50,563 nucleotides of DNA, from assembly GCF_000331575.1 (NCBI RefSeq), contig NZ_ANOK01000009.1:1-50563 (forward strand), in the 5' to 3' direction. Of this stretch, positions 10,629 through 21,120 are shown in pieces. Under the pieces are notes generated by a model. That model worked only from the letters and a program-made list of their open reading frames with translations, ran no database searches and was not told where the DNA came from. The stretch is from Calidifontibacillus oryziterrae (GTDB lineage: Bacteria > Bacillota > Bacilli > Bacillales > Bacillaceae_J). The position numbers and the translations under genes were made by a program. The first letter of the stretch is position 1, and the number at the start of each line of letters is the position of its first letter.

Positions 10629-10788
10629 AGCCTTTTTCTTACTAATTACATAGAACTACAAGATTCGTAGCGAAGATGTCGAGAAGTAAATGTGGATTTA
10701 TAAGGTGGATTGGCCTTATAATTTGAAACCAAGAGGTTTGTCAAGATATTCGCGGATGGTAAATTATAAGAACAGAGGTAAATTATAG

Positions 10789-10817
10789 TTGACAACTAGT
10801 GAATGCTTTTATATAAT
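10789..10817 (+). promoter_or_regulatory. Consensus SigA promoter of yabE
   Basis: TTGACA (10789-10794) and TATAAT (10812-10817) are both exact consensus and 17 bp apart. Transcription should start near 10824, giving a leader of about 22 bases that holds AAGGAGG. The promoter falls inside the longer reading frame that begins at 10789, so that upstream start cannot be used. Confidence 0.85.
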
Positions 10818-10845
10818 TCACTCCGTGAAGAAGGAGGCATACATA

Positions 10846-12006
10846 ATGCTTAAATCTAAGAAAGTAATAGTCGCCATATCTAGTATTCTAGCAGTGTTAT
10901 TACTGGGAATACTTGCATATGAAGGGACTAAACAGCCTGTCACGGTTGTCTTGGATGGGAAAGAGGAAATAATTCGAACCCACGCTAAAACAGTAAAAGA
11001 ATTGTTAGTGGAGCTAAAATTAGAAGTACTGGAGGAGGATAAGGTTACACCGCCGCCTGATACCGAATTAAGAGATGTAGTAAAGGTTACTTGGGACCCC
11101 GCACAACCAGTTAGATTTGTTGTGAAGGGTGATAAAACTATAGTATGGACTACTGCTAAAACGGTAGAAGAATTTATTAGGGAACAAAATTATGTCCTAA
11201 ATGAACACGATATTATAACTCCAAGCAAAGATACAAAGCTTAATCAAGACACAGAAATAATTGTGGAGACAGCTTTTCCGATTACATTGAAGGATTCAGA
11301 TGAAGAAAAGCAAGTTTGGACGACTTCGACTACTGTCGCTGACCTTTTGAAGCAACAAGAAATTAAGCTTAATGAACTTGATCGCGTTGAGCCAAAAGCT
11401 GATACTCAAGTTACAGAAAACATGGTTGTGAATGTAATACGCGTAGAAAAGGTCACCGATGTGGTGGAAGTGCCAGTTGATTATGCAGTAGTAACGAAAA
11501 AGGATGCTTCATTATCATCCGGAGCAGAAAAAGTAATAGCTAAAGGTGAAGAAGGATTAGAAAAACAGTACTTTGAAGTAGTTCTCGAAAACGGGAAAGA
11601 GGTCTCAAGGAAAGTTATAAAGAAGGAAAAAGTAAAGGATAGCAAAGACCGCATTGTAGCGATTGGAACAAAACCTATAAAAATGCAACCAGCCCGTGGC
11701 TATGACGGGCCGTCAGTGAAAGAATTTTATGTAAGTGCAACCGCATATACAGCATATTGTAAGGGCTGTTCTGGTATTACTTCTACAGGTATAAACTTAA
11801 GAAAAAATCCGGACCAAAAGGTAATTGCTGTCGACCCAAGAGTCATTCCGTTAGGAACAAAGGTATGGGTAGAGGGTTATGGTGAAGCTATAGCAGCAGA
11901 CACCGGTGGTGCAATTAAAGGCAATAAGATTGATGTATTTATTCCAGATAAAGCTACAGTCGACCAATGGGGACGTAAAAAAGTTTTAATAAAAATTTTA
12001 GAATAG
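10846..12006 (+). CDS. yabE: Cell-wall protein with DUF348, G5 and 3D domains (YabE, RpfB-like)
   Basis: This 386-residue exported protein matches YabE, a relative of resuscitation-promoting factors. A basic start and hydrophobic segment (about residues 8-25) look like a signal peptide or membrane anchor. Three ubiquitin-like DUF348 repeats follow, each with an 'AKTVxEL/TTVADLL' pattern. Then comes a G5 domain and a C-terminal 3D domain with conserved aspartates (VDPRVIPLGT, ADTGGAIKG), thought to cut peptidoglycan glycan strands. The start is set at ATG 10846 because it follows AAGGAGG (10831-10837) and a consensus promoter lies inside the longer frame. It forms its own unit with a terminator. 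Confidence 0.9.
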   Translation: MLKSKKVIVAISSILAVLLLGILAYEGTKQPVTVVLDGKEEIIRTHAKTVKELLVELKLEVLEEDKVTPPPDTELRDVVKVTWDPAQPVRFVVKGDKTIVWTTAKTVEEFIREQNYVLNEHDIITPSKDTKLNQDTEIIVETAFPITLKDSDEEKQVWTTSTTVADLLKQQEIKLNELDRVEPKADTQVTENMVVNVIRVEKVTDVVEVPVDYAVVTKKDASLSSGAEKVIAKGEEGLEKQYFEVVLENGKEVSRKVIKKEKVKDSKDRIVAIGTKPIKMQPARGYDGPSVKEFYVSATAYTAYCKGCSGITSTGINLRKNPDQKVIAVDPRVIPLGTKVWVEGYGEAIAADTGGAIKGNKIDVFIPDKATVDQWGRKKVLIKILE

Positions 12007-12015
12007 GATACGTAT

Positions 12016-12045
12016 ACACAGGGGATATTGTCCTCTGTGTTTTTT
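12016..12045 (+). terminator. Intrinsic terminator after yabE
   Basis: ACACAGGGGATA (12016-12027) pairs with TGTCCTCTGTGT (12029-12040) with G-U pairing, followed by a T run. Confidence 0.82.
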
Positions 12046-12124
12046 ATTTGAAATAATTTAGCTTATACTGTTTTATATAGAAGACGATATATTTTGGTGA
12101 AAAGTTTCACCATTGGAGGAAAAT

Positions 12125-13560
<1,436 letters not shown>

Positions 13561-13668
13561 TTAGAGACCATTTCCCCCTTTTAATCATAGGTTATAAAAG
13601 GAATAGGTTATTAATGGAAAGGAGAAAGAAGTGGGTAGCGTATAGTAACGCTCGGACAGGAGGGGAAA

Positions 13669-14535
13669 ATGGGTATCAAAGTTGGCGATATGGTTACAAG
13701 AATATCTTATAATCATGATTTACTTTTTCGTGTTATCGAAATTAACGATCAATTAGCAACCTTATTTGGCGAAGACGTCCGCCTAATAGCTGACGCACCA
13801 TTATCAGATTTGGTCGAAATTGATGATAAGGAATATAAGGATAGGCAAAAAAAAGAAAAGGAAAAACAGGATCAATCATATCGGCTATTTCGCCAAGATT
13901 ATAATCTAATTCGGCAGCGAAGTGAATATAATGCTTCAAATGGTTATGCTGAAAGTGAAACGTATTTTCAAATGCCAGGTCGTGTTTTGCATTTAGACGG
14001 TGATCCTGTTTATTTACAAAAGTGTAAAGCATTATATGAAAGACTTGGCGTTCCTTTTTTTGGCGTTCATTTAGATGAGAAGGAAATGCCGGATAAGGTA
14101 GGAAAGTTTATTGAACAATTGAGGCCGGATATTTTAGTTGTAACCGGACATGATGCCTATATAAAATCTAAAGGACGACAAACGGATCTAAAAGCATATC
14201 GCCATTCTCGATATTTTGTACAGACTGTAAATGAAGCAAGAAAGAAAATTCCAAATTTGGACCAGCTTGTTATTTTTGCTGGAGCTTGTCAATCCCATTT
14301 TGAGTCGTTAATAAGGGCAGGCGCTAATTTTGCAAGCTCTCCAACAAGAATAAACATTCATGCACTTGATCCAGTATACATCGTAGCAAAAATTAGCTAT
14401 ACGCCTATCAAGGACCATATTAACGTCTGGGATGTAATTCGAAATACCTTAACTGGTGAAAAAGGATTGGGTGGAATTGAAACAAAAGGGCTTCTACGAA
14501 TCGGATTACCATATCGCAAATATGAGTATGAGTAA
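13669..14535 (+). CDS. yabG: Sporulation-specific cysteine protease YabG
   Basis: This 288-residue protein matches YabG, a mother-cell protease that trims and helps cross-link spore-coat proteins such as SpoIVA and SafA. Family segments are VTGHDAYIKSKG (about residues 163-174) with a conserved His and, later, FAGACQSHFE with a conserved Cys. These are the probable catalytic region, though I infer this from conservation. The strong GACAGGAGGGG sits just before the ATG. In B. subtilis it is SigK-dependent; a weak -10-like CGTATAGTA (13639-13647) may be its promoter, but I could not find a convincing -35. Confidence 0.92.
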   Translation: MGIKVGDMVTRISYNHDLLFRVIEINDQLATLFGEDVRLIADAPLSDLVEIDDKEYKDRQKKEKEKQDQSYRLFRQDYNLIRQRSEYNASNGYAESETYFQMPGRVLHLDGDPVYLQKCKALYERLGVPFFGVHLDEKEMPDKVGKFIEQLRPDILVVTGHDAYIKSKGRQTDLKAYRHSRYFVQTVNEARKKIPNLDQLVIFAGACQSHFESLIRAGANFASSPTRINIHALDPVYIVAKISYTPIKDHINVWDVIRNTLTGEKGLGGIETKGLLRIGLPYRKYEYE

Positions 14536-14541
14536 CTATCT

Positions 14542-14569
14542 CTAGTGGTAAAACCATTAGGGGTTTTTT
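14542..14569 (+). terminator. Intrinsic terminator after yabG
   Basis: CTAGTGGT (14542-14549) pairs with ACCATTAG (14553-14560), followed by GGG and a T run. An alternative pairing uses AAAACC with GGTTTT. Confidence 0.65.
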
Positions 14570-14673
14570 AGTATTTGGCCTGCAAATTCCGTCGAATTAT
14601 ACATATTTTTGCAAAAGTGAGGCAAAATAATGATATATTCACAAAAAAATAATAGTTGCAGCAAAAAAACCCA

Positions 14674-14703
14674 TTGACAGGAAAAATGGTTCACTGATAT
14701 AAT
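14674..14703 (+). promoter_or_regulatory. Upstream SigA promoter of veg
   Basis: TTGACA (14674-14679) and TATAAT (14698-14703) are exact consensus with an 18-bp spacer. Strong tandem promoters are characteristic of veg in B. subtilis. Confidence 0.75.
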
Positions 14704-14714
14704 TTTAATTTTAT

Positions 14715-14743
14715 TTGACTAAATAATATCAGGATGTTATAAT
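14715..14743 (+). promoter_or_regulatory. Downstream SigA promoter of veg
   Basis: TTGACT (14715-14720) and TATAAT (14738-14743) are 17 bp apart. The start site would be near 14750, almost directly before the GAGGTGGAG ribosome binding site and the ATG at 14766. Confidence 0.78.
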
Positions 14744-14765
14744 GTAAATTAGTGAGGTGGAGTGA

Positions 14766-15035
14766 ATGGGAAAAACTTTATTGGACATTAAACGTAATCT
14801 TGATAATAACCTAGGTAAGCGTCTAACATTAAAAGCGAATGGCGGGCGACGGAAAACGATTGAGCGTTCAGGAGTTTTGGCTGAAACGTATCCATCAGTA
14901 TTTATTATTGAATTAGACCAACAAGAAAATTCATTTGAACGCGTATCATATAGTTATGCAGATATTTTAACTGAAACGGTGGAATTAACTTTTTTCGATG
15001 AAAATTCAGGGAATATTGCATTAAGCGGGCAGTAA
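14766..15035 (+). CDS. veg: Veg protein, biofilm-linked small protein
   Basis: Veg is a small, highly conserved Firmicute protein. In B. subtilis it stimulates biofilm formation, apparently by opposing SinR. The 89-residue product has the family start [31 protein letters not shown] basic N-terminus and a C-terminal part rich in beta structure and acidic residues ([14 protein letters not shown]). It lies between yabG and sspF as in B. subtilis. Tandem near-consensus promoters predict very high expression. Its stop codon is close to, and its end overlaps, a perfect terminator hairpin. Confidence 0.94.
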   Translation: MGKTLLDIKRNLDNNLGKRLTLKANGGRRKTIERSGVLAETYPSVFIIELDQQENSFERVSYSYADILTETVELTFFDENSGNIALSGQ

Positions 15036-15054
15036 ACTAAGTTTACTGCTTTTT
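15029..15054 (+). terminator. Intrinsic terminator overlapping the veg stop codon
   Basis: GCAGTAAAC (15029-15037) pairs perfectly with GTTTACTGC (15041-15049), followed by five Ts. The left arm contains the veg stop codon. Confidence 0.88.
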
Positions 15055-15059
15055 AATTG

Positions 15060-15410
15060 TTTAGCAAATTATAAAATTTGATCCTGTGGATAAATACTAT
15101 AGCACAGAGAGTAGTCATCCAGCGCAAGCGCTCAGCGACTAGTAAACTTAGCTCATCTCTTTTGCGATAAGTCAACATCGACTCGTCCCTCGACGTGTTT
15201 CCTTTATCCCAGTCGATGCGCTCTTATTTTTACGTCGCTAATCAGGGCGCCTATAGCTTTTGTTCTTTGCCATTCGGCAAATTATCTACATCTAATCTCT
15301 TTGTTAGCTTCGGTTCTCCGTTACGTTGTACGCTCCGTTACTCGAACCTTTGCTTCCTCGACCTTCTCGCTTCTAATTTGCCTATCGGTGTTACATTCTC
15401 TAATTAAAGA
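15060..15410. repeat. Odd-composition block between veg and sspF, probable decayed intergenic repeat
   Basis: This stretch is pyrimidine-rich on the plus strand and more CG-rich in dinucleotides than its surroundings, with many TCG and CGT words and the palindrome AGCGCAAGCGCT (about 15121-15132). The 70-codon open frame at 15195-15407 has no ribosome binding site and looks non-coding. On the minus strand, words such as GTCGAGGAAG, TTCGAGTAACGGAG and GTAACGGAG resemble intergenic repeats I recall from other Bacillaceae. Shorter possible relatives lie near 515-620 and 10667-10700. Function is unknown. Confidence 0.4.
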
Positions 15411-15423
15411 AACGTGTCTTATA

Positions 15424-15453
15424 CATATTCTTCTTCGTATTATCCAAATACTA
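15424..15453 (+). promoter_or_regulatory. Possible SigG promoter of sspF
   Basis: AATACTA (15447-15453) fits the SigG -10 (CATACTA) with one change. A weak -35-like CATATT (15424-15429) is 17 bp upstream. sspF is a forespore gene under SigG in B. subtilis. The -35 is poor, so this is tentative. Confidence 0.38.
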
Positions 15454-15487
15454 TAATTGTCGCAGTTTCAGAAAGGGGTCATTAATA

Positions 15488-15673
15488 GTGGGTAGACGCA
15501 GAGGTTTAATGTCTCAGCAATTTAAAGATGAACTCGCAAAGGAACTAGGGTTTTACGATACGGTTCAAGCTGAAGGTTGGGGTGGAATAACCGCAAGACA
15601 AGCGGGTAGTATGGTAAAGCGTGCCGTTGAAATAGCCCAAAAAGGGTTAGTAGACCAGCAGCAGAATCAATAA
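15488..15673 (+). CDS. sspF: Small acid-soluble spore protein SspF (alpha/beta-type family)
   Basis: This 61-residue protein belongs to the alpha/beta-type SASP family that coats spore DNA. Visible family blocks are [15 protein letters not shown] and the second helix [21 protein letters not shown] basic MGRRRG start and a Gln-rich tail match SspF of B. subtilis (61 residues). The start is GTG, preceded by GAAAGGGGTC (15471-15480). It stands alone between the odd spacer and a strong terminator, as expected for a forespore gene. Confidence 0.93.
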   Translation: MGRRRGLMSQQFKDELAKELGFYDTVQAEGWGGITARQAGSMVKRAVEIAQKGLVDQQQNQ

Positions 15674-15712
15674 AACGTAAATCTACTATGTCCAAACACA
15701 ATAAACTGCGAT

Positions 15713-15742
15713 AGCCGAAGTTTTTTAAGCTTCGGCTTTTTT
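15713..15742 (+). terminator. Intrinsic terminator after sspF
   Basis: AGCCGAAG (15713-15720) pairs with CTTCGGCT (15730-15737), followed by a T run. Confidence 0.88.
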
Positions 15743-15899
15743 ATACTATAAGAAAGTTTAACTTTGTTAAAGGATTAAAGTATAAGAAAGTTAGGTTCGT
15801 TTTGCCAATAAATTTTTGTCTATTTATAATAAAAAATGGTTATAATGGATGTTTATGATACAATATCAGAAGTATCTTGATTGAAGTAGGTGATTGTAG

Positions 15900-16772
15900 A
15901 TGGATAAGCGAATATTATTAAAAGCACCAGCGAAAATAAATCTGTCATTAGACGTTTTACATAAAAGAGCTGATGGGTACCACGAAGTAAAAATGGTGAT
16001 GACCACAATTGATTTGGCCGATAGAATTGAACTTAGAGCAATTGATGAAAATAAAATAAGGATTGTTACCCAAAATCGATTCGTCCCTGACGATGAGCGT
16101 AATTTAGCATATCAGGCAGCAAAATTGCTAAAGGAACGATATGAGGTAAACAAAGGCGTAGAAATTTCCATCTCAAAGGTAATTCCTGTCGCGGCTGGTT
16201 TAGCAGGTGGGAGTAGTGATGCTGCAGCGACATTACGAGGGCTGAATCAATTATGGGGACTTGATCTTACAATTGATGAACTTGCACGTCTTGGTGCTGA
16301 AATTGGATCGGATGTCTCTTTTTGTGTGTATGGTGGAACGGCAATCGCAACAGGAAGAGGAGAAAAAATTGAACATATTATTTCGCCACCCCCTTGTTGG
16401 GTTATACTAGCAAAGCCGACAATCGGTGTTTCGACAGCAGATATATATCGTAATTTGAAATTGGATGAGGTCAATCATCCGGATATTGAGGCGATGGTTC
16501 AGGCAATTAACAACCAGGACTTTAAGAGTATTTGTGAAAATGTTGGTAATGTTCTTGAAAGTGTTACATTAAGACTTTATCCAGAAGTGAATCATATAAA
16601 ATCCAAAATGATTAACTTTGGAGCCGATGCAGTTTTAATGAGTGGCAGTGGCCCGACAGTTTATGGTCTGGTTCAATATCAATCAAGACTTCAACGCATT
16701 TATAATGGATTAAGAGGATTTTGTGATCATGTGTACGCTGTTAGAATTCTGGGAAATCGAAATGAAAGCTGA
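15900..16772 (+). CDS. ispE: 4-diphosphocytidyl-2-C-methyl-D-erythritol kinase
   Basis: IspE phosphorylates CDP-ME in the non-mevalonate (MEP) pathway to isoprenoids. The 290-residue GHMP kinase has [23 protein letters not shown] at the N-terminus. The ATP-binding glycine/serine loop [14 protein letters not shown] is at 96-109, and the C-terminal GHMP motif [11 protein letters not shown] near residue 247. TAGGTGAT precedes the ATG. The position between sspF and purR is conserved in Bacilli. Confidence 0.96.
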   Translation: MDKRILLKAPAKINLSLDVLHKRADGYHEVKMVMTTIDLADRIELRAIDENKIRIVTQNRFVPDDERNLAYQAAKLLKERYEVNKGVEISISKVIPVAAGLAGGSSDAAATLRGLNQLWGLDLTIDELARLGAEIGSDVSFCVYGGTAIATGRGEKIEHIISPPPCWVILAKPTIGVSTADIYRNLKLDEVNHPDIEAMVQAINNQDFKSICENVGNVLESVTLRLYPEVNHIKSKMINFGADAVLMSGSGPTVYGLVQYQSRLQRIYNGLRGFCDHVYAVRILGNRNES

Positions 16773-16854
16773 AAAAGCAGGGGCTCTTGATTAAATCCGT
16801 ATAAAAGTGTTATATTATCTATAAAATATTCGGATTTAAGGGAGGTGCGCTATA

Positions 16855-17712
16855 TTGAAGATTAGACGAAGCGGGAGATTAGTAGACATGACGAGCTACT
16901 TATTAGACCACCCTCGTGTATTAGTATCACTTTCTTTTTTCTCAGATCGATATGGAGCGGCAAAGTCATCAATAAGTGAAGATTTGGGGATAATAAAGTT
17001 AACATTTGAGCAACAAGGTATAGGTTCTTTACATACAGTTGCTGGTGCTGCTGGTGGAGTTAAGTTTATCCCCTATGCTTCCGAGGAAGGTTCGCATGAA
17101 TTTATCTCTAAATTGTGTGACCTTATAGCAAAACCGGAGCGTTTGTTGCCAGGTGGTTATTTATATTTGACCGATATTATTGGAAATCCACGACTAGTAA
17201 AAAAAATCGGCCTTTTGTTTGCTACTGTTTTTTCAGACCGCCAGGTTGATGTTGTAATGACAGTTGCTACAAAAGGAATTCCTATTGCTTATGCAGTTGC
17301 AGCTTATTTAGATGTCCCGGTTGTCATTGTAAGGCATGATAGTAAAGTAACGGAAGGTTCTACTGTTAGTATAAACTATGTTTCTGGTTCAACAGGGAGA
17401 ATTCAAAATATGGTATTAGCAAGAAGAAGTTTGGCTGAAGGATCAAATGTATTAATTGTTGATGATTTCATGAAAGCAGGCGGGACTATAAACGGTATGG
17501 TAAATTTGCTTGAGGAATTTAAAGCAAAGGTAGCAGGAATTGGTGTTTTAGTGGAATCAAAGGAAATTGAAGATCGATTAGTAGATGAATATATTTCACT
17601 GGTACGGTTATCAGAGGTTAATGTTAAAGCGAGGCATATTGAAGTGGAAGAGGGGAACTATTTTCAATTTATGAAGCCACTTTCACTTGGAGATGAGGAG
17701 GAAATACGATGA
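16855..17712 (+). CDS. purR: Purine operon repressor PurR
   Basis: This is the Gram-positive PurR (not the LacI type), which represses purine genes and senses PRPP. The 285-residue protein has an N-terminal winged-helix domain ([17 protein letters not shown] at the start, then [17 protein letters not shown]). A type I phosphoribosyltransferase-like domain follows, with the PRPP loop [12 protein letters not shown] near residue 200. The start is TTG, preceded by GGGAGGTG (16840-16847). It overlaps ridA by 4 bp. I saw no clear PurBox pair before the gene. Confidence 0.95.
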   Translation: MKIRRSGRLVDMTSYLLDHPRVLVSLSFFSDRYGAAKSSISEDLGIIKLTFEQQGIGSLHTVAGAAGGVKFIPYASEEGSHEFISKLCDLIAKPERLLPGGYLYLTDIIGNPRLVKKIGLLFATVFSDRQVDVVMTVATKGIPIAYAVAAYLDVPVVIVRHDSKVTEGSTVSINYVSGSTGRIQNMVLARRSLAEGSNVLIVDDFMKAGGTINGMVNLLEEFKAKVAGIGVLVESKEIEDRLVDEYISLVRLSEVNVKARHIEVEEGNYFQFMKPLSLGDEEEIR

Positions 17713-18083
17713 AAGCAATTCATACAAACGAGGCACCAGCGGCAATAGGTCCATATTCACAAGGGATTATCGTAAATAATATGTTCTATAGTTCTGGACA
17801 AATCCCTTTAAAGGCTGATGGTGAATTAGTAACTGGGGATGTCCAAGTGCAAACACACCAAGTATTTACAAATTTAAAGGCGGTGCTAGCTGAAGCTGGA
17901 GCATCATTAGATTCCGTTGTTAAAACAACAGTTTTTATTAAAGATATGAATGATTTTGGAAAAATGAACGAGGTTTATGGGGAATACTTTGCAAATCATA
18001 AACCAGCCCGATCATGTGTTGAGGTAGCTAGGTTACCAAAGGATGTATTAGTTGAAATTGAAGTAATTGCTTTAGTTAAATAA
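17709..18083 (+). CDS. ridA: Enamine/imine deaminase RidA (YabJ)
   Basis: This 124-residue YjgF/YER057c/UK114-family protein hydrolyses reactive 2-aminoacrylate-type enamines. Family motifs are [11 protein letters not shown] near residue 9, FYSSGQIPL near 26 and the active-site Arg in [19 protein letters not shown] near the C-terminus. Translation is coupled to purR by an ATGA overlap. In B. subtilis this gene (yabJ) is needed for normal purine regulation, and its pairing with purR is conserved. Confidence 0.95.
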   Translation: MKAIHTNEAPAAIGPYSQGIIVNNMFYSSGQIPLKADGELVTGDVQVQTHQVFTNLKAVLAEAGASLDSVVKTTVFIKDMNDFGKMNEVYGEYFANHKPARSCVEVARLPKDVLVEIEVIALVK

Positions 18084-18092
18084 TTTATTACA

Positions 18093-18128
18093 AAAATCCA
18101 ACATTTTCATAAAACGTTGGATTTTTTT
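18093..18128 (+). terminator. Intrinsic terminator after ridA
   Basis: AAAAATCCAAC (18093-18103) pairs with GTTGGATTTTT (18117-18127), in a T-rich context. Confidence 0.87.
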
Positions 18129-18150
18129 TGAAATTTTTTTGCGAACGAGA

Positions 18151-18175
18151 AGGAATTAAAAAAAATATGTGGAAT
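18151..18175 (+). promoter_or_regulatory. SigH promoter of spoVG with AT-rich upstream tract
   Basis: AGGAATT (18151-18157) is followed after 13 bp by GGAATTA (-10 core GAAT, 18172-18175). This matches the SigH consensus and, from memory, has the same spacing as the known B. subtilis spoVG promoter. The T/A tract just upstream (18120-18140) is where AbrB binds in B. subtilis. abrB itself is 11 kb away in this window. Confidence 0.72.
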
Positions 18176-18231
18176 TATTGGTAATATGTTTTTATTTAGG
18201 AAATTTTTATTTAATAAAGGTGGTGATACAG

Positions 18232-18525
18232 ATGGAAGTAACTGACGTAAGATTACGCCGCGTAAACACCGAAGGACGCATGAGAGCGATCGCCTCCATT
18301 ACGCTTGATCATGAATTTGTCGTTCACGATATTCGTGTGATAGATGGAAATAATGGTTTATTTGTCGCAATGCCAAGTAAACGCACACCAGATGGAGAAT
18401 TCCGTGACATAGCTCATCCTATTAATTCTGGAACTCGTGGAAAAATTCAAGATGCAGTTTTAGCCGAGTATCATCGTTTAGGTGAGCTTGATGAAGTGGA
18501 ATATGAAGAAGCTGGAGCTTCATAA
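18232..18525 (+). CDS. spoVG: Septation/regulatory protein SpoVG
   Basis: SpoVG is a 97-residue nucleic-acid-binding protein affecting asymmetric septation, cortex formation and gene expression. The family start [11 protein letters not shown] and the block [20 protein letters not shown] are present, with an acidic C-terminal tail. The start is set at ATG 18232 because it follows AAAGGTGGTGA (18217-18227). The longer frame from 18169 would begin inside the SigH promoter -10 and adds unrelated hydrophobic sequence. Confidence 0.95.
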   Translation: MEVTDVRLRRVNTEGRMRAIASITLDHEFVVHDIRVIDGNNGLFVAMPSKRTPDGEFRDIAHPINSGTRGKIQDAVLAEYHRLGELDEVEYEEAGAS

Positions 18526-18540
18526 TGTTGAAAAAACACA

Positions 18541-18573
18541 AAACCCAACTATAATTTTATAGTTGGGTTTTTT
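18541..18573 (+). terminator. Intrinsic terminator after spoVG
   Basis: AAACCCAACTATA (18541-18553) pairs with TATAGTTGGGTTT (18558-18570), followed by Ts. Confidence 0.92.
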
Positions 18574-18676
18574 GCATATTCTATTAAAATTATTACATTT
18601 TCTCAGAAATGTTGAAATGCAAATATTTTTAAGATATATTCGAAGGTGGAAAAAGGTGCCCGAGTGGAGGTTTTCA

Positions 18677-20041
18677 ATGAATCGTTTTGCCATTATTTTA
18701 GCAGCAGGTCAAGGTACAAGAATGAAATCTAAGCTTTATAAAGTTCTACATCAAGTATGCGGAAAACCAATGATAGAGCATGTTGTTGAACATGTGTCTG
18801 CACTTGATATTAAAAAAATTGTAACGATAGTTGGTCACGGAGCAGAAAAAGTTCAAGAATTTTTAGGTGATAGAACTGAATATGCGCATCAAGAAGAACA
18901 GCTTGGAACTGCACATGCAGTCGTGCAGGCTGAAGGAATTATTGGAAATGAACAGGGTACGACACTTGTAGTATGTGGAGATACTCCATTAATTACTCCT
19001 GAAACAATGAAAGCACTTCTTGAGAACCATGAAAAAACAAATGCAAAAGCATCCATCTTGACTGCTTTTACGGATGACCCAACAGGTTATGGAAGAATTA
19101 TTCGTAATAATGAAGGGTCAGTTGAAAAAATTGTTGAGCATAAGGATGCTAGTCCAGAGGAGTTAAAGGTACAAGAAATTAATACAGGTACATACTGCTT
19201 TGATAATCAAGCACTCTTTATGGCTCTTAAAGAAGTGGGAAATGATAACGCGCAAGGTGAATTTTATTTACCGGACGTTATCGGGATTTTGAAGCAGAAA
19301 GGTGAAAAGGTTTCTGCATATCAAACGGAAGATTTTGAAGAGACGCTAGGTGTAAACGATCGTATTGCATTATCACAAGCAGAAAGCATTATGAAGGCAA
19401 GAATTAATCGGTTACATATGAAAAATGGGGTTACAATTATTGATCCCGCTAATACGTATATCTCAAAAGAAGCCGTAATCGGTGCTGATACTGTAATTTA
19501 TCCGGGGACAATGATTAAAGGTAAGACAATTATCGGTAGTGATTGTGTTATAGGCCCTAATACAGAAATAGAAAATTGTAAGATTGGGGATTTTACCGAG
19601 GTAAGACATTCAACAATGTTTTCAAGCGAGATTGGTAGTCATGTAAAGATTGGTCCATTTGCTCATATACGACCACAATCCGTTATACATGACGAAGTAA
19701 AGATAGGGAATTTTGTTGAAGTGAAAAAATCTATTTTTGGAACAGGCAGCAAAGCATCTCATTTGAGTTATATTGGTGATGCTGAGGTTGGGAAAGATGT
19801 TAATTTAGGTTGCGGCTCAATCACAGTAAATTATGATGGTAAAAATAAATATTTAACGAAGATTGAAGACGGTGTTTTTGTTGGCTGTAATTCTAACCTA
19901 ATTGCTCCGGTAACAATCGGTAAAAATTCATATATTGCTGCGGGATCAACAATTACTGATGATGTGCCTGAAAGCAGCTTATCTATCGCACGTGCAAGGC
20001 AGACAAATAAACTAGGCTATATTGAAAAAAAGAAAAAATAA
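18677..20041 (+). CDS. glmU: Bifunctional UDP-GlcNAc pyrophosphorylase / GlcN-1-P acetyltransferase
   Basis: GlmU makes UDP-N-acetylglucosamine for peptidoglycan and teichoic acids. The 454-residue protein has the uridyltransferase loop [12 protein letters not shown] near residue 8. A C-terminal left-handed beta-helix of hexapeptide repeats begins near residue 250, with the acetyltransferase segment [11 protein letters not shown]. The start is ATG 18677 after TGGAGG (18665-18670). The frame stays open back to 18563, but the 38 extra residues overlap the spoVG terminator and do not belong to the family. It forms a unit with prs (29-bp gap). B. subtilis name gcaD. Confidence 0.96.
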   Translation: MNRFAIILAAGQGTRMKSKLYKVLHQVCGKPMIEHVVEHVSALDIKKIVTIVGHGAEKVQEFLGDRTEYAHQEEQLGTAHAVVQAEGIIGNEQGTTLVVCGDTPLITPETMKALLENHEKTNAKASILTAFTDDPTGYGRIIRNNEGSVEKIVEHKDASPEELKVQEINTGTYCFDNQALFMALKEVGNDNAQGEFYLPDVIGILKQKGEKVSAYQTEDFEETLGVNDRIALSQAESIMKARINRLHMKNGVTIIDPANTYISKEAVIGADTVIYPGTMIKGKTIIGSDCVIGPNTEIENCKIGDFTEVRHSTMFSSEIGSHVKIGPFAHIRPQSVIHDEVKIGNFVEVKKSIFGTGSKASHLSYIGDAEVGKDVNLGCGSITVNYDGKNKYLTKIEDGVFVGCNSNLIAPVTIGKNSYIAAGSTITDDVPESSLSIARARQTNKLGYIEKKKK

Positions 20042-20070
20042 AACAAACTTAACGGAGGGTTTTTGCCAAA

Positions 20071-21024
20071 ATGCCAAACCAATATCTTGACCCAAATTTA
20101 AAAGTATTTGCCTTAGGATCAAATCAGGCTCTAGCTAAAGAAATCGTGGAACATATCGGGATTGAAATGGGGAAATCCGCAGTTTCTCACTTTAGCGATG
20201 GAGAGATCCAAATTAATATTGAAGAAAGTATTCGTGGTTGTGACGTCTATGTTATCCAATCGACAAGTGCTCCGGTAAATGAACATATTATGGAACTACT
20301 AATCATGGTTGATGCACTTAAGCGTGCTTCTGCTAAAACCATTAATGTTGTTATGCCATATTATGGATATGCTCGCCAAGATAGGAAGGCAAGGGCACGT
20401 GAACCTATTACTTCAAAACTAGTAGCAAATTTAATTGAAACTGCAGGTGCCACTCGAGTTATTTTATTTGATCTACATGCACCACAGATTCAAGGCTTTT
20501 TTGATATTCAAGTTGACCACTTAATGGGTGTTCCAATTTTAACTGATTACTTTAAACAAAAAAATATAGAGGATGTTGTTGTTGTTTCACCAGATCATGG
20601 TGGTGTTACTAGAGCACGGAAAATGGCAGACCGTTTAAAAGCCCCAATCGCAATTATAGATAAACGTCGTCCACGTCCTAATGTTGCTGAGGTCATGAAT
20701 ATTGTCGGTAATATTGAAGGGAAAACAGCTATTCTGATTGATGATATTATTGATACTGCTGGTACGATAACGCTTGCTGCAAATGCACTTGTAGAACATG
20801 GAGCAAAAGAAGTTTATGCATGTTGTACCCATCCGGTATTGTCCGGGCCTGCAATGGAGCGGATTATGAATTCAAAAATAAAAGAATTAGTTGTGACAAA
20901 CACAATTGCATTACCTGAGGAAAAGAAAATTCCTAAGATTACGGAATTATCAGTTGCTCCATTAATTAGTGAAGCAATTATTCGGGTACATGAAGATCAA
21001 TCTATTAGTACATTATTTGATTAA
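20071..21024 (+). CDS. prs: Ribose-phosphate pyrophosphokinase
   Basis: Prs makes PRPP from ribose-5-phosphate and ATP, feeding purine, pyrimidine, NAD, His and Trp synthesis. The 317-residue protein has the ATP-binding flexible loop [14 protein letters not shown] near residue 99. The metal-binding [16 protein letters not shown] follows near 134, and the PRPP loop [13 protein letters not shown] near 220. It follows glmU closely. PRPP is also the ligand of PurR and a substrate of Hpt, both in this window. Confidence 0.97.
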   Translation: MPNQYLDPNLKVFALGSNQALAKEIVEHIGIEMGKSAVSHFSDGEIQINIEESIRGCDVYVIQSTSAPVNEHIMELLIMVDALKRASAKTINVVMPYYGYARQDRKARAREPITSKLVANLIETAGATRVILFDLHAPQIQGFFDIQVDHLMGVPILTDYFKQKNIEDVVVVSPDHGGVTRARKMADRLKAPIAIIDKRRPRPNVAEVMNIVGNIEGKTAILIDDIIDTAGTITLAANALVEHGAKEVYACCTHPVLSGPAMERIMNSKIKELVVTNTIALPEEKKIPKITELSVAPLISEAIIRVHEDQSISTLFD

Positions 21025-21120
21025 GAAGTAGCTGGATTTTATTTTTCATGTTTGATTTTCTTTTCTTTTGGAGAAATTGATAGATAGGGATATAAAAATT
21101 CCATTAGGAAGGTGATATTC

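Noticed and set aside
10789..10845. Upstream TTG start for yabE
   Set aside because: The consensus promoter TTGACA-17-TATAAT lies inside this extension, so it would not be in the transcript.
15195..15407. 70-codon plus-strand frame between veg and sspF
   Set aside because: No ribosome binding site, odd amino-acid make-up (Ser, Leu, Phe, Cys) and location in a repeat-like block suggest it is not a gene.
18563..18676. N-terminal extension of glmU
   Set aside because: It overlaps the spoVG terminator and is unlike the family; ATG 18677 has a good ribosome binding site.
21050..21092. Possible SigB promoter of ctc (GTTTGA and GGGATA)
   Set aside because: The two words are 31 bp apart, far beyond the 12-15 bp spacing SigB needs.
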